Source: Rickettsiella massiliensis 20B
Lineage (GTDB): Bacteria; Pseudomonadota; Gammaproteobacteria; Diplorickettsiales; Diplorickettsiaceae
Assembly (NCBI RefSeq): GCF_000257395.1
Contig: NZ_AJGC01000002.1
Location: 355,001 to 419,000 of the forward strand
Length of the DNA: 64,000 bases
Direction of reading: 5' to 3'
Numbering within the stretch: the stretch's first letter is position 1; the number at the start of each line of letters is the position of its first letter. Positions 10,045 through 18,224 of the stretch are shown piece by piece. The translations under genes and the position numbers were made by a program. The notes beneath the pieces are model-generated. The model was not told the DNA's origin. It saw nothing but the letters and a program-made list of their open reading frames with translations, and ran no database searches.

Positions 10045-10680
10045 CTAGGCTTTTGTGGTTGAGAGTGGTTCTTCCATATAAAGTGTATAACCACGCTCAG
10101 CTTTACTACGGGTTTCCAATAGGAGGGGAATGGTTTCTTTGAGCTGTGCGGCGAGAGTATAAAGCTGTTGTTCATCGCCTTGTTTGAGCTCGAGTTCAAT
10201 TTCGTGGATTGGGCTTTGTCGAAAAGCAGTATGTACGGCTCCTTGATCCAATACTAACTCTACTTGAGTATCCTGGCCTACGGATAAATTCCACTGTGTT
10301 CTTTGAAAAGACGTATAAAATAATTCGATTAAGGGCTGATGACTCAATAATTGACGTAGTGTTTTTACGACCTCGGCATCGTTAAATGCTTCAATTTCTA
10401 ACTGTGTTCCCGGAACCGGTTGATCCCATTCATGCCGGTGATGGAGATCACCGATTTGCTGACCTCGGCTTTTGAGCGTTTGGATGGTACGACCTTCTGC
10501 TTCTCGAATGCGTAAGGAAAGACCATTTTGCCAAAGTGTGAGTTGTGGCGTATCAAAGTAACGGCTTATTAAATGAGTAGTTTCCGGTACTTGAGTGGCT
10601 TGAGCAATGATAGGGTGCGCATAGAATTGTGCAGTATCTTCAGGCCGTAAGCTGAGTTTGAGTTCAATTTCAAGAAACAT
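10045..10680 (-). CDS. CYTH-domain protein, probable inorganic triphosphatase (YgiF-like N-terminal domain)
   Basis: The N-terminus has the CYTH signature EIELKL (ExExK), which binds metal and triphosphate in a beta-barrel tunnel. Charged barrel strands follow: SLRIREAEGRTIQTLK, HRHEWDQPVPG, QVELVLDQG, HEIELELKQG, and ETRSKAERGYTLY at the C-terminus. At 211 residues it holds only the CYTH domain and lacks the CHAD domain found in longer YgiF relatives. Members hydrolyse tripolyphosphate or thiamine triphosphate; which applies here cannot be told. The frame is intact. Confidence 0.8.
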   Translation of the reverse strand: MFLEIELKLSLRPEDTAQFYAHPIIAQATQVPETTHLISRYFDTPQLTLWQNGLSLRIREAEGRTIQTLKSRGQQIGDLHHRHEWDQPVPGTQLEIEAFNDAEVVKTLRQLLSHQPLIELFYTSFQRTQWNLSVGQDTQVELVLDQGAVHTAFRQSPIHEIELELKQGDEQQLYTLAAQLKETIPLLLETRSKAERGYTLYMEEPLSTTKA

Positions 10681-10691
10681 AGATTGTTCGC

Positions 10692-10893
10692 TTATTTAGG
10701 ATGATCCGGTAAGAGTGTTTTAGTACCCGGTTTTTTTTGATCGCGAGAGCGGAAAATCATTTCGTAAGTCGCGATTTCTTGTTGTTGTGAAGAAGACTTA
10801 TAGGGAAATTGGGTTTCAAAACCGGGCTAACAGATGATCGGCTTCACTGATTTTATTTTGCACAATCGGCGTACCAAATAAATGTTTTAGCAT
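10692..10893 (-). pseudogene. Small unidentified gene overlapping rpoH, one frameshift
   Basis: An ATG at 10891-10893 overlaps the rpoH stop (ATGCTAA arrangement). It reads [20 protein letters not shown] and stops after about 32 codons. Shifting one base at the T4 run near 10820 continues as ARFETQFPYKSSSQQQ through GTKTLLPDHPK to a stop at 10692-10694. The full span is 202 nt, one more than a whole number of codons, consistent with a single-base change in a 66-residue protein. Family unknown. Overlap with rpoH suggests translational coupling. Confidence 0.5.
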
Positions 10894-11756
10894 GCGTCCG
10901 CCTGTTCAATGGCCAGACGAAGGTCTTTAATTGCCTTTTTTTCTAATTGGCGCACACGTTCGGCAGAAACTTGATAGCGATTCGCTAATTCTTGCAGCGT
11001 CGTTTTTGGGTGGCCTAACCAACGCTCACGAATAATAGTTTGGGCACGGGGGTCCAAATTGGTCAAAGCACCTTGTAAACGTTCTTGACCCGATTCAGCG
11101 GAATCACTCGCTTCAAGTAAGCGTGCTGGATCATAACGTGAGTCTTCAAAATAAGTATCAATGAGTGGGTAAGTGGGTCCATTTGCCTCATCACGATCTT
11201 CTGCGCCGATATCCAGGCTAATGTCATGGGCAGCTAAACGCGATTCCATCTCACGAACCGCTTCGGGTTTCACGCCGAGATCGTCTGCGACCGCTTTAAT
11301 TTCTTTTGCATTAAACCAACCGAGACGAGATTTCATACGTCGTATATTAAAAAATAATTTACGTTGTGCTTTGGTCGTAGCAATTTTAACGATACGCCAA
11401 TTTTTTAAGATAAACTCTTGTATTTCGGCCTTGATCCAATGCACAGCAAAAGAAATAAGACGAACACCGACTTTTGGGTCAAAACGCTTGACAGCTTTCA
11501 TTAGGCCAATATTTCCTTCCTGGATGAGGTCAGCTAACGCCAGGCCATAGCCCATATAGGTTTGGGCAATATGGACGACAAAACGCAAATTGGCGATAAT
11601 CAATTTTTTAGCGGCTTCTAGATCTTGATGATAATAATAGCGCTCCGCTAACTCGCTTTCCTCTTGTGCACTCAAAACCGGAATTTGCCTTAATTGTGCA
11701 ATATAGGCATCCGTACTGTTAGTGGGAAGAGATGGACAAAGTTTAGGTAAATGCAT
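10887..11756 (-). CDS. rpoH: RNA polymerase heat-shock sigma factor sigma-32
   Basis: The 289-residue length and full sigma-70 layout match RpoH: region 1.2/2 with [17 protein letters not shown] and [17 protein letters not shown], then [17 protein letters not shown], the RpoH-box segment [13 protein letters not shown], and region 4.2 with [23 protein letters not shown]. It directs transcription of chaperone and protease genes after protein-folding stress. The frame is intact. A small gene overlaps its stop. ispG is divergent across about 140 bases. Confidence 0.95.
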   Translation of the reverse strand: MHLPKLCPSLPTNSTDAYIAQLRQIPVLSAQEESELAERYYYHQDLEAAKKLIIANLRFVVHIAQTYMGYGLALADLIQEGNIGLMKAVKRFDPKVGVRLISFAVHWIKAEIQEFILKNWRIVKIATTKAQRKLFFNIRRMKSRLGWFNAKEIKAVADDLGVKPEAVREMESRLAAHDISLDIGAEDRDEANGPTYPLIDTYFEDSRYDPARLLEASDSAESGQERLQGALTNLDPRAQTIIRERWLGHPKTTLQELANRYQVSAERVRQLEKKAIKDLRLAIEQADAC

Positions 11757-11896
11757 ATTATTTATCGGGCCTCCGTCGCGATTTTTGAATTATTTTGCAG
11801 TCATTCATTGGACCGTGGAATGCTCTGATTATAGCGCAACTTGTTTTTCATTGCATCTGTTTTTCTATAAAATAGCTTAATTATATCGGTAAATCT

Positions 11897-13119
11897 ATGG
11901 ATTCTGTAACCCGTCGTCAAAGTATTGCTGTTAAAGTTGGTTCGGTGTGGATGGGTGGTGGGGCACCGATTGTTGTCCAGTCGATGACTAATACCGATAC
12001 CGAAGAGGGTGCTGCGACCGTCCAGCAGATTCAGGACCTGGTTCGCGCCGGATCAGAGTTAGTTCGGATTACTGTTAATACGGAAAAAGCAGCTCAGCAA
12101 GTTCCTTTTATCCGCGATAAACTGTATGAACTGGGTTGCCCAGTCCCACTTGTGGGCGATTTTCACTATAACGGCCACCGGTTGCTCGAGCAATACCCAG
12201 CCTGTGCGCAAGCGCTCGATAAGTATCGAATTAATCCAGGGAATGTCGGTTATGGTGAAAAACGTGATAAGCAATTTATTCGCCTTGTGGAGATTGCGTT
12301 GCAGTATGGGAAGGCCATCCGTATCGGCGTAAATTGGGGGAGTTTGGATCAGGACCTCAGTGCGCGTGAAATGGATAAAAATGCCAAAGCGACACGACCC
12401 CGCCCGGTCAACGAAGTCCTACGAGAGACCTTAATTTTATCGGCACTGCACAGTGCACAGCTGGCTGAAAAAGTGGGTTTAACTGCCGATCGAATCATTC
12501 TATCCTGTAAAGTGAGCCGTCCGCCAGACCTGATTGCGGTGCATCGCCAATTGGCGGCACGTTGTCAGTATGCCCTCCATCTTGGCCTGACTGAAGCAGG
12601 GATAGGATCCAAGGGGATCGTCGCGACGACCGCCGCGTTAGCGATATTATTGCAGGAAGGAATTGGCGATACCCTGCGTGCTAGCCAGGCGGCGATCGGA
12701 CTCAAGAAGTGTTGGTTTGCCAGCAGATTTTACAAGCACTCGACTTACGTCGTTTTCGACCTTCTGTTTCAGCATGCCCGGGTTGTGGACGGACCACCAG
12801 CACCTATTTTCAACAACTCGCTAGTGAAATTGAAACCTATATCCAAATCCGGATGCCGGTATGGAAACAAACTTATCACGGTGTTGAAAATCTTACGATT
12901 GCGGTCATGGGCTGTGTGGTCAATGGTCCCGGGGAAAGCAAGCATGCGAATATCGGGATTAGTTTGCCTGGAACCGGTGAGAATCCAGCGGCTCCGGTGT
13001 TTGTAGATGGATGTAAAGTCGCGACGTTGCGGGGTGAAGCGATTGCCCAGACATTTATGCAATGGATTGAATCTTATATAGAAACACATTACACACGCAT
13101 TCAAACAGTGACTGTTTAG
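11897..13119 (+). CDS. ispG: 4-hydroxy-3-methylbut-2-en-1-yl diphosphate synthase IspG (frame-shifting internal deletion)
   Basis: IspG converts MEcPP to HMBPP in the MEP isoprenoid pathway using a 4Fe-4S cluster. Seen: the N-terminal [60 protein letters not shown], then in another frame [14 protein letters not shown] (cluster cysteines) and [17 protein letters not shown]-type sequence. The join falls near 12685-12700: frame one reads [10 protein letters not shown] and frame two resumes as [14 protein letters not shown]. Comparison with the family pattern suggests about 13 bases are missing. As the sole known route to isoprenoids in most gammaproteobacteria, loss would be lethal unless the host or another locus compensates, so the break deserves re-sequencing. 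Confidence 0.9.
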
Positions 13120-13153
13120 TAATGAGTAAACAATAAATCGGAATAATTAAGTA

Positions 13154-14377
13154 ATGAAAAATAAGGTGAATAAAAAAGGCGTTTCATCTCAAGCAAAATT
13201 AATGATGGGTGTGCTTGGATGGTGTTTTATTTCGGGGGCTTGTGAAGCGTTGACTGCGCCGTTGAATCCAGCGGTGCAACGGTTAAGTGATAGCTTAACT
13301 TACTATGAATCGTTAGCAAAACAACCTTGGCAAACCTTGCATCTGGCACAAAGGCTCACTTTAGATCAGGATGACCCCGCGGTTCCGCGATTGCGCACAC
13401 GCTTGTGTCAATATGGCGACATTCCCGCGGAAGTTTGCGCGGTATCAACGAATGAACAGCACTATGATGAACGCTTAGAGAAAGGCGTGATCCACTTTCA
13501 GGAGCGGCATTGTATTGTGGCGGATGGGATCGTTGGACCGAGAACGCTGCGTGCACTGAATGTTTCACCCGCGCAGCGTGTCCATCAAATTCAAATTAAT
13601 CTTAAGCGTTGGCATCACTTGATTGCCTTGGCCGAACCAAATTATATTTGGGTGAATGTGCCGGATCACCGTTTGCGTTTAGTTCACAATCATCAGGCGG
13701 TTTTTATCGCGCGCGTGATTGTCGGTAAACCTTCACGACAAACACCAGAAATTCATTCAGAAGTGACACGCGTGGTCTTAAATCCTTATTGGGTGATTCC
13801 ACCTGGTATTGCGCGCCGCGATATCCTTCCCAAGGCGCTAAACGACCCGAGTTTTTTAACACGCAGTCATATTCGTGTGTTTTCTGTACAAGCGCCACAA
13901 CGAGAGCTAGACCCTTCACAAGTCGATTGGGCGACCGCGTTACGTTACCCAGGACGTTATGTTTTACGTCAAGATCCCGGACCCCATAATGCGTTAGGAC
14001 AAATTAAGTTTTTATTTTCTAATCGGCATTATGTGTATTTACACGATACGCCGACCAAGCATTTATTTGATCAGCCGGTTCGTTTATTTAGTTCAGGTTG
14101 TGTACGCATGGAAGATCCGTTTGATTTCCTAAACGCACTGACGCGGTTTGATTCATCACTGGCGTCTAAGGTGGCTGAATTGGACAAATATCTTGAATCA
14201 GGCAAACAGGTTTCGATTCATTTACAGCAACCGGTGCCCATTCATATTACTTACTTAACGGCTTGGACGGATTCAAAAGGCGTGATCCATTTTTGGGATG
14301 ATGTCTATAGTTTAGATCCTGTGTTTACCCATTTACCGAATCAAAATGAGCAGGATGAGTATCCCCATCCGATTTAA
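13154..14377 (+). CDS. L,D-transpeptidase (YkuD domain) with peptidoglycan-binding domain, YcbB-like
   Basis: The 407-residue protein opens with a hydrophobic, probably cleaved or anchoring signal segment (about residues 10-30). A peptidoglycan-binding-like region (FQERHCIVADGIVGPRTLRAL, about residues 115-135) follows, then a YkuD catalytic domain with HDTPTKHLFDQ and the active-site motif SSGCVRMEDPFDF near residue 320 (Cys nucleophile). It would form 3-3 crosslinks in peptidoglycan or attach proteins to it, in the periplasm. It is shorter than E. coli YcbB (about 615 aa) and lacks much of the N-terminal extension. The frame is intact. Its stop overlaps the convergent Mth938-like gene by 4 bases. 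Confidence 0.85.
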   Translation: MKNKVNKKGVSSQAKLMMGVLGWCFISGACEALTAPLNPAVQRLSDSLTYYESLAKQPWQTLHLAQRLTLDQDDPAVPRLRTRLCQYGDIPAEVCAVSTNEQHYDERLEKGVIHFQERHCIVADGIVGPRTLRALNVSPAQRVHQIQINLKRWHHLIALAEPNYIWVNVPDHRLRLVHNHQAVFIARVIVGKPSRQTPEIHSEVTRVVLNPYWVIPPGIARRDILPKALNDPSFLTRSHIRVFSVQAPQRELDPSQVDWATALRYPGRYVLRQDPGPHNALGQIKFLFSNRHYVYLHDTPTKHLFDQPVRLFSSGCVRMEDPFDFLNALTRFDSSLASKVAELDKYLESGKQVSIHLQQPVPIHITYLTAWTDSKGVIHFWDDVYSLDPVFTHLPNQNEQDEYPHPI

Positions 14378-14760
14378 GAAGACGTAGGATTAATTAATAA
14401 CGCGGCGGCTACTTGACGATTCTCTGCAAGTAGGAGGCTATAGGTTCGGCACGCTGCCGCAGTATCCATCACTTCAATACCAATATTTCGTTGATAAAAC
14501 TCAGTGAGTAAAGCGGGCTCTAACCATTGAAATTGACGTCCGGTCCCTAATAAAACAAGCGCCGGCTTTAATTCAAACAACGGGATCCAATCTTGCGGAT
14601 GGATGTCAGAAGCCGTGTTAGGTCGCCAAGGATGGTAAAGTGTTTTGGCGCTGACCAGCAGACTATGGGTGATTTTTTCATCATTAATTTGAATAAACGT
14701 ATCGCTATACGCACGAATGTGATAAGAGTCAGAAGGCGCCGTGTCGAGGTGTAATTCCAT
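14374..14760 (-). CDS. Mth938-like/DUF498 domain protein
   Basis: About 128 residues from my chosen start MELHLD at 14760; an in-frame Met 20 codons upstream exists but adds a non-family extension. Visible pattern: SYHIRAYSD, TLYHPW, then PALVLLGTGRQFQWLEP and IGIEVMDTAAACRTYSLLLAENRQVAAALLI. The LLGTG and GIEVMDT...ACRTYN-like steps are diagnostic of the Mth938/NDUFAF3 fold. Bacterial members have no established activity; mitochondrial relatives assist complex I assembly. It is convergent with the L,D-transpeptidase gene. Confidence 0.75.
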   Translation of the reverse strand: MELHLDTAPSDSYHIRAYSDTFIQINDEKITHSLLVSAKTLYHPWRPNTASDIHPQDWIPLFELKPALVLLGTGRQFQWLEPALLTEFYQRNIGIEVMDTAAACRTYSLLLAENRQVAAALLINPTSS

Positions 14761-14946
14761 AATAATGAGTCTGAGGCATGAAAAATCATTTTGGTCAAAA
14801 ATACTAACATTCTTCGTCAAATAAAACTATGATATAGCCCGAAAGTCAGCGCTATTTTTGTGAACTGAGTCGATCGCTTGCAAAATAAGCTACGATGAGA
14901 AGAGACAATATCCCTATTTTTAGGTCCGTTAAGGACGGCATAACGT

Positions 14947-16604
14947 ATGCAAAAACGATTTCAACGTCGTGCGTTCACGCAATTACCGAGCTTAGCATGT
15001 TTCCATCCCGTTTTAGCACGGGTGTATGCGGCAAGAGGTATCCAATCCACTGAGGATTTAGATTATCGGTTAACACAATTAACGCATTATCAATCATTAC
15101 GCGGGATCGATAAAGCAACCGAACTCCTCGCGATGGCGTTGAAACAACAACGACGTATTTTAGTGGTGGGAGATTTTGATAGCGATGGAGCGACCAGTAG
15201 TGCATTGGCTGTCTGTGCGTTGCGTGCATTCGGAGCCACGCACGTCGATTTTTTAGTCCCTAATCGTTTTGAATACGGTTATGGACTTTCACCGGAAATT
15301 GTCGCCGTGGCGTTGGCACAAAAACAGCCAGATCTGATTATTACAGTCGATAATGCCGACCATCATTTACCTGGCTTGACGTTGCCAGAAGCCGATGCCA
15401 TCGTGAACCCACAACAGCCGGGTGATACTTTGTTACGTCAGCAGCTTCGTCAAATTCAGTGGTTTGATCCACTACAGCGACCTGAACCCAAAATGACGGC
15501 TTTTTTAGATTTAGTCGCGTTGGGTACCGTCGCCGATCTCGTGACCTTGGATCACAATAATCGTTTGCTGGTCCATCAAGGTTTACAATGGATTCAATCC
15601 GGACAAGCGCGTCCCGGTATTTATGCCTTGCTCAAATTAGCAAAACGATCGTTTAGCACCTTACGCAGTAGTGACTTAGGCTATAGTGTTGCGCCGCGTT
15701 TGAATGCGGCGGGACGTTTAGCCGATATGTCATTAGGTGTAAAGTGTTTATTGGCGGAAAACACGGATCAAGCGCATCACTTAGCGGTGCAATTAACTCA
15801 ACTGAATGAAGAACGCCGGGTGATCGAAGCCGATATGCAGCGCGGTGCGTGGCAGATTTTAGAAAAAAAATTGCGGCCGAGCCCTTAGAAAAAGGGGTCT
15901 GTCTTTTTAGCCCGGATTGGCATCAAGGTGTGATCGGATTGCTGGCCTCACGGATAACCGAACGTTGGTATCGCCCGAGTATTGTTTTTGCTCCAAGTCA
16001 ACCACACAGCGTTGAATTAAAAGGTTCTGCGCGCTCGATTCCCGGTGTTCATATTCGTGATGTGCTCGCAGCGATTGCGGCACGAGCACCGACATTAATC
16101 CAAAAATTTGGTGGTCATGCGATGGCCGCAGGCTTGACATTAAAACAAGCTAATTTTGCCGCGTTTTCTGAGCAGTTTCAGCAGGAATTAGATCAATGTC
16201 TTGATGAAACGCTTTTACAAAAAATTTGTTATACCGATGGTGAGTTAACAACCGAACAGTTTTCTCTTTCTCTGGCGAAACGTGTACGTGAGGCTGGCCC
16301 TTGGGGGCAGGGTTTTCCTGAACCGTTATTTGAAGGACGTTTTCGTGTGTTAACACAGCGACTTGTCGGAAATAAACATTTAAAAATGACTTTGGGGTTG
16401 GAACAAGACGCGTTGCAGATTGAAGCGATTGCGTTTAACGTTGATTTGGCATTGTGGCCGAATCATCGTACGGATAAGATTCGTGCGACGTATCGACTCG
16501 ATATTAATGAATATCAGGGTCGTCAGAGTTTACAGCTGATCGTAGAGTGGTTCGAGCCGATTTCGTCCGCTGCAGTGTGCGTGCCCATGGAAGCTGTAAT
16601 TTAG
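14947..16604 (+). CDS. recJ: Single-stranded-DNA-specific exonuclease RecJ (one frameshift)
   Basis: RecJ degrades single-stranded DNA 5' to 3' in recombination and mismatch repair. DHH-family motifs are seen: VVGDFDSDGATSSAL near residue 75, DLIITVDNADHHLPG, LVALGTVADLVTLDHNN, APRLNAAGRL, and in the second frame the DHHA1 segment KFGGHAMAAGLTL. The first frame ends at 15888. An A8 run around 15864-15871 lies in the overlap, and a one-base change there joins the frames, giving about 552 residues against 577 in E. coli. A shared terminator hairpin separates it from the convergent small gene downstream. Confidence 0.9.
15864..15871 (+). other. A8 run at the recJ frame break
   Basis: The run of eight A bases sits exactly where recJ changes frame. 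It is the clearest housekeeping example of the homopolymer breaks seen throughout the window. Confidence 0.6.
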
Positions 16605-16617
16605 AGAGACAAATAAT

Positions 16618-16644
16618 AAAGGCCAGTGAAAATAACTGGCCTTT
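16618..16644. terminator. Bidirectional terminator between recJ and a convergent small gene
   Basis: AAAGGCCAGT, a 7-base loop, then ACTGGCCTTT: a perfect 10-bp stem with an A-rich left and T-rich right flank, placed 14 bases after recJ and 18 bases after the end of the convergent gene. Confidence 0.8.
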
Positions 16645-16661
16645 ACGGTTGGGGCAGAAAC

Positions 16662-16958
16662 CTAATTTTTATCAGTTTCTGCTGCAGGCTTTACATCAGT
16701 AGGTTCCGTTCCTTTTGCAGTCAGATCGTTTCCTGCTTTATTTTTAATCGTCTCTTCAATTCGTTTCGCTTCTTGGCTATCATTAGTGAGACATTGTCCT
16801 TTAGGGGGTTGTGCCGTATCTTTTAAGGCTGTGCTCGGTTCTGTGAGCTCAGAAGAAGCCTTAGCAGAGGGGTCAGCCGGCATTTTACTTGCGGCAAAGG
16901 CAGGAAGTGCTAAAACGGCTGTCGCCGCACCGAGTAGTAGCGCTTTTTTTAATTTCAT
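16662..16958 (-). CDS. Small exported protein of unknown function
   Basis: A 98-residue protein with a clear Sec signal peptide: MKLKKALLLGAATAVLALPAFA, cleavage after AFA. The mature 76 residues are hydrophilic, rich in Lys, Thr, Ala, Pro and Glu, with one Cys (KGQCLTND) and a helical EAKRIEETIKNKAG segment. No domain is recognised. TGGAGT lies about 10 bases before the ATG. It is convergent with recJ and shares its terminator, and is divergent from dusA. Periplasmic location is inferred from the signal peptide. Confidence 0.65.
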   Translation of the reverse strand: MKLKKALLLGAATAVLALPAFAASKMPADPSAKASSELTEPSTALKDTAQPPKGQCLTNDSQEAKRIEETIKNKAGNDLTAKGTEPTDVKPAAETDKN

Positions 16959-17049
16959 GGCTCAGGACTCCAATTTGTTATTAAAATAATATATATATAT
17001 AACAATTTTTCTGTTAAGAAAAATGAAGGGCTATCATACCGTTTAAAAA

Positions 17050-17928
17050 ATGGCAAGGGAAGCCTCTTGTTTAAAATTTATGCTAAAAATAACGAAAAAT
17101 CCACTTATTTTCCCGATTTCGATTGCGCCTATGTTAGGTTGGACGACGCGTCATTTCCGCTATTTTCTGCGTCTTATTTCGAAAAAAACCCCACTTTATA
17201 CCGAAATGATCACCTCCTCAGCATTATTATATCATTCAGATAAAAATAGCTTATTAGTGTTTGATGAAGGCGAGCAACCGTTAGTTTTTCAAGTAGGCGG
17301 CTCTGATCCGCAACAACTTGCCCAAGTAGCGTCTTCTATTGCAAAACAAGGTTATAGTGCGATTAATTTGAATGTGGGCTGTCCCAGTCATCGTGTCCAA
17401 TCTGGGGCGTTTGGAGCCATATTGTTTAAAAAGCCAGAAATTGTCGCACAATGTGTTCGGGCGATGCGATCCACTGTTTCTTTACCGATTAGCGTGAAAA
17501 CGCGTATTGCTGTCGATGAGTATGAATGCTATGACTATTTGGCTGAGTTCGTTAGACAGGTCGCCGCAGCGGGGTGTGTCACCTTTATTATTCATGCCCG
17601 AAAAGCATGGTTGTCGGGTTTAAGCCCTAAAGAAAATCGAGAAATCCCACCTTTAAACTATCCTTGGGTGTATCAGCTTAAACAGGATTTCCCAGCGTTA
17701 AGAATCGTTTTAAATGGTGGAGTGAATACGTTGCAAGAGGCCAATGAACACCTAAAGTATGTGGACGGTGTCATGATTGGGCGTGCGGCTTGGTACAATC
17801 CCTATCTGTTACGTGCTTTAGACCAAACTGAGGCATTGAGTTTATGCGATCAAATAAACGATCGGCTCATGATTGCACAGGCATATAGACAGTACATAGA
17901 CAGTACATCACCACGGCGGAGCGGATAG
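17050..17928 (+). pseudogene. dusA: tRNA-dihydrouridine synthase DusA, 3'-truncated
   Basis: DusA reduces U20/U20a of tRNA with FMN. Seen: ISIAPMLGWTTRHFRYFLR, LYTEMITSSALLY, QVGGSDPQQLAQ, INLNVGCPSHRVQSGAFGA (active-site Cys), FIIHARKAWLSGLSPKENR, VLNGGVNT and MIGRAAWYNPYLL. This fits DusA rather than DusB/C. An 11-bp tandem repeat at 17886-17907 shifts the frame near the end. Removing one copy continues as QAYRQYITTAERIGQNRS and then stops near 17951, still without the usual C-terminal helices (about 30-40 residues). The true start may be the Met at 17080. The 3' end runs into the opposing feoC frame. Confidence 0.8.
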
Positions 17929-18224
17929 GGCAAAATCGTAGTATTGGCGACAGCAATTGACATCGGCGATACAAAGTAGACAACCGCTTGCCCAACAACT
18001 CGATAGTTTATTGCAATCGATAACCACTGATAATGAGTAAATGCCTCTAAACTACATGTACTACAACGCGTGGCGCAAGCGGGTGTGTTACAGCATTTTT
18101 TTACATAAAATTCTAAAATAGCGAGTATTTCAGTTGGACTGCCTGCAAAAGCAGTAGAAAGTGCGGCTAAGGTGACCGTTTTTTTCTCAGCAATAAAATT
18201 TTTTATAGCTAATAAGCTAACCAT
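17850..18224 (-). CDS. feoC: FeoC-type regulator/accessory protein of ferrous iron transport
   Basis: The first 70 or so residues fit FeoC: a short winged-helix start (MVSLLAIKNFIAEKKTVTLA, then LSTAFAGSPTEILAILEFYV) and a Cys cluster CCNTPACATRCSTCSLEA that in the family binds iron or an Fe-S cluster. Typical FeoC is about 75-85 residues. Here the frame stays open for 124 codons into the 3' end of dusA, so the C-terminal third is probably an artefact of the same rearrangement that truncated dusA. It starts inside the feoB stop (8-base overlap), completing a feoA-feoB-feoC operon. Confidence 0.75.
   Translation of the reverse strand: MVSLLAIKNFIAEKKTVTLAALSTAFAGSPTEILAILEFYVKKCCNTPACATRCSTCSLEAFTHYQWLSIAINYRVVGQAVVYFVSPMSIAVANTTILPYPLRRGDVLSMYCLYACAIMSRSFI
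17886..17907. repeat. 11-bp tandem duplication at the 3' end of dusA
   Basis: Two adjacent copies of TAGACAGTACA (17886-17896, 17897-17907). Deleting one copy restores a family-like reading of dusA for about 15 more codons. Confidence 0.75.

Noticed and set aside
11841-11871. Possible promoter of ispG (TTGTTT with TATAAA)
   Set aside because: Spacing is about 19 bases and AT-rich matches of this kind are common here; too weak to annotate.
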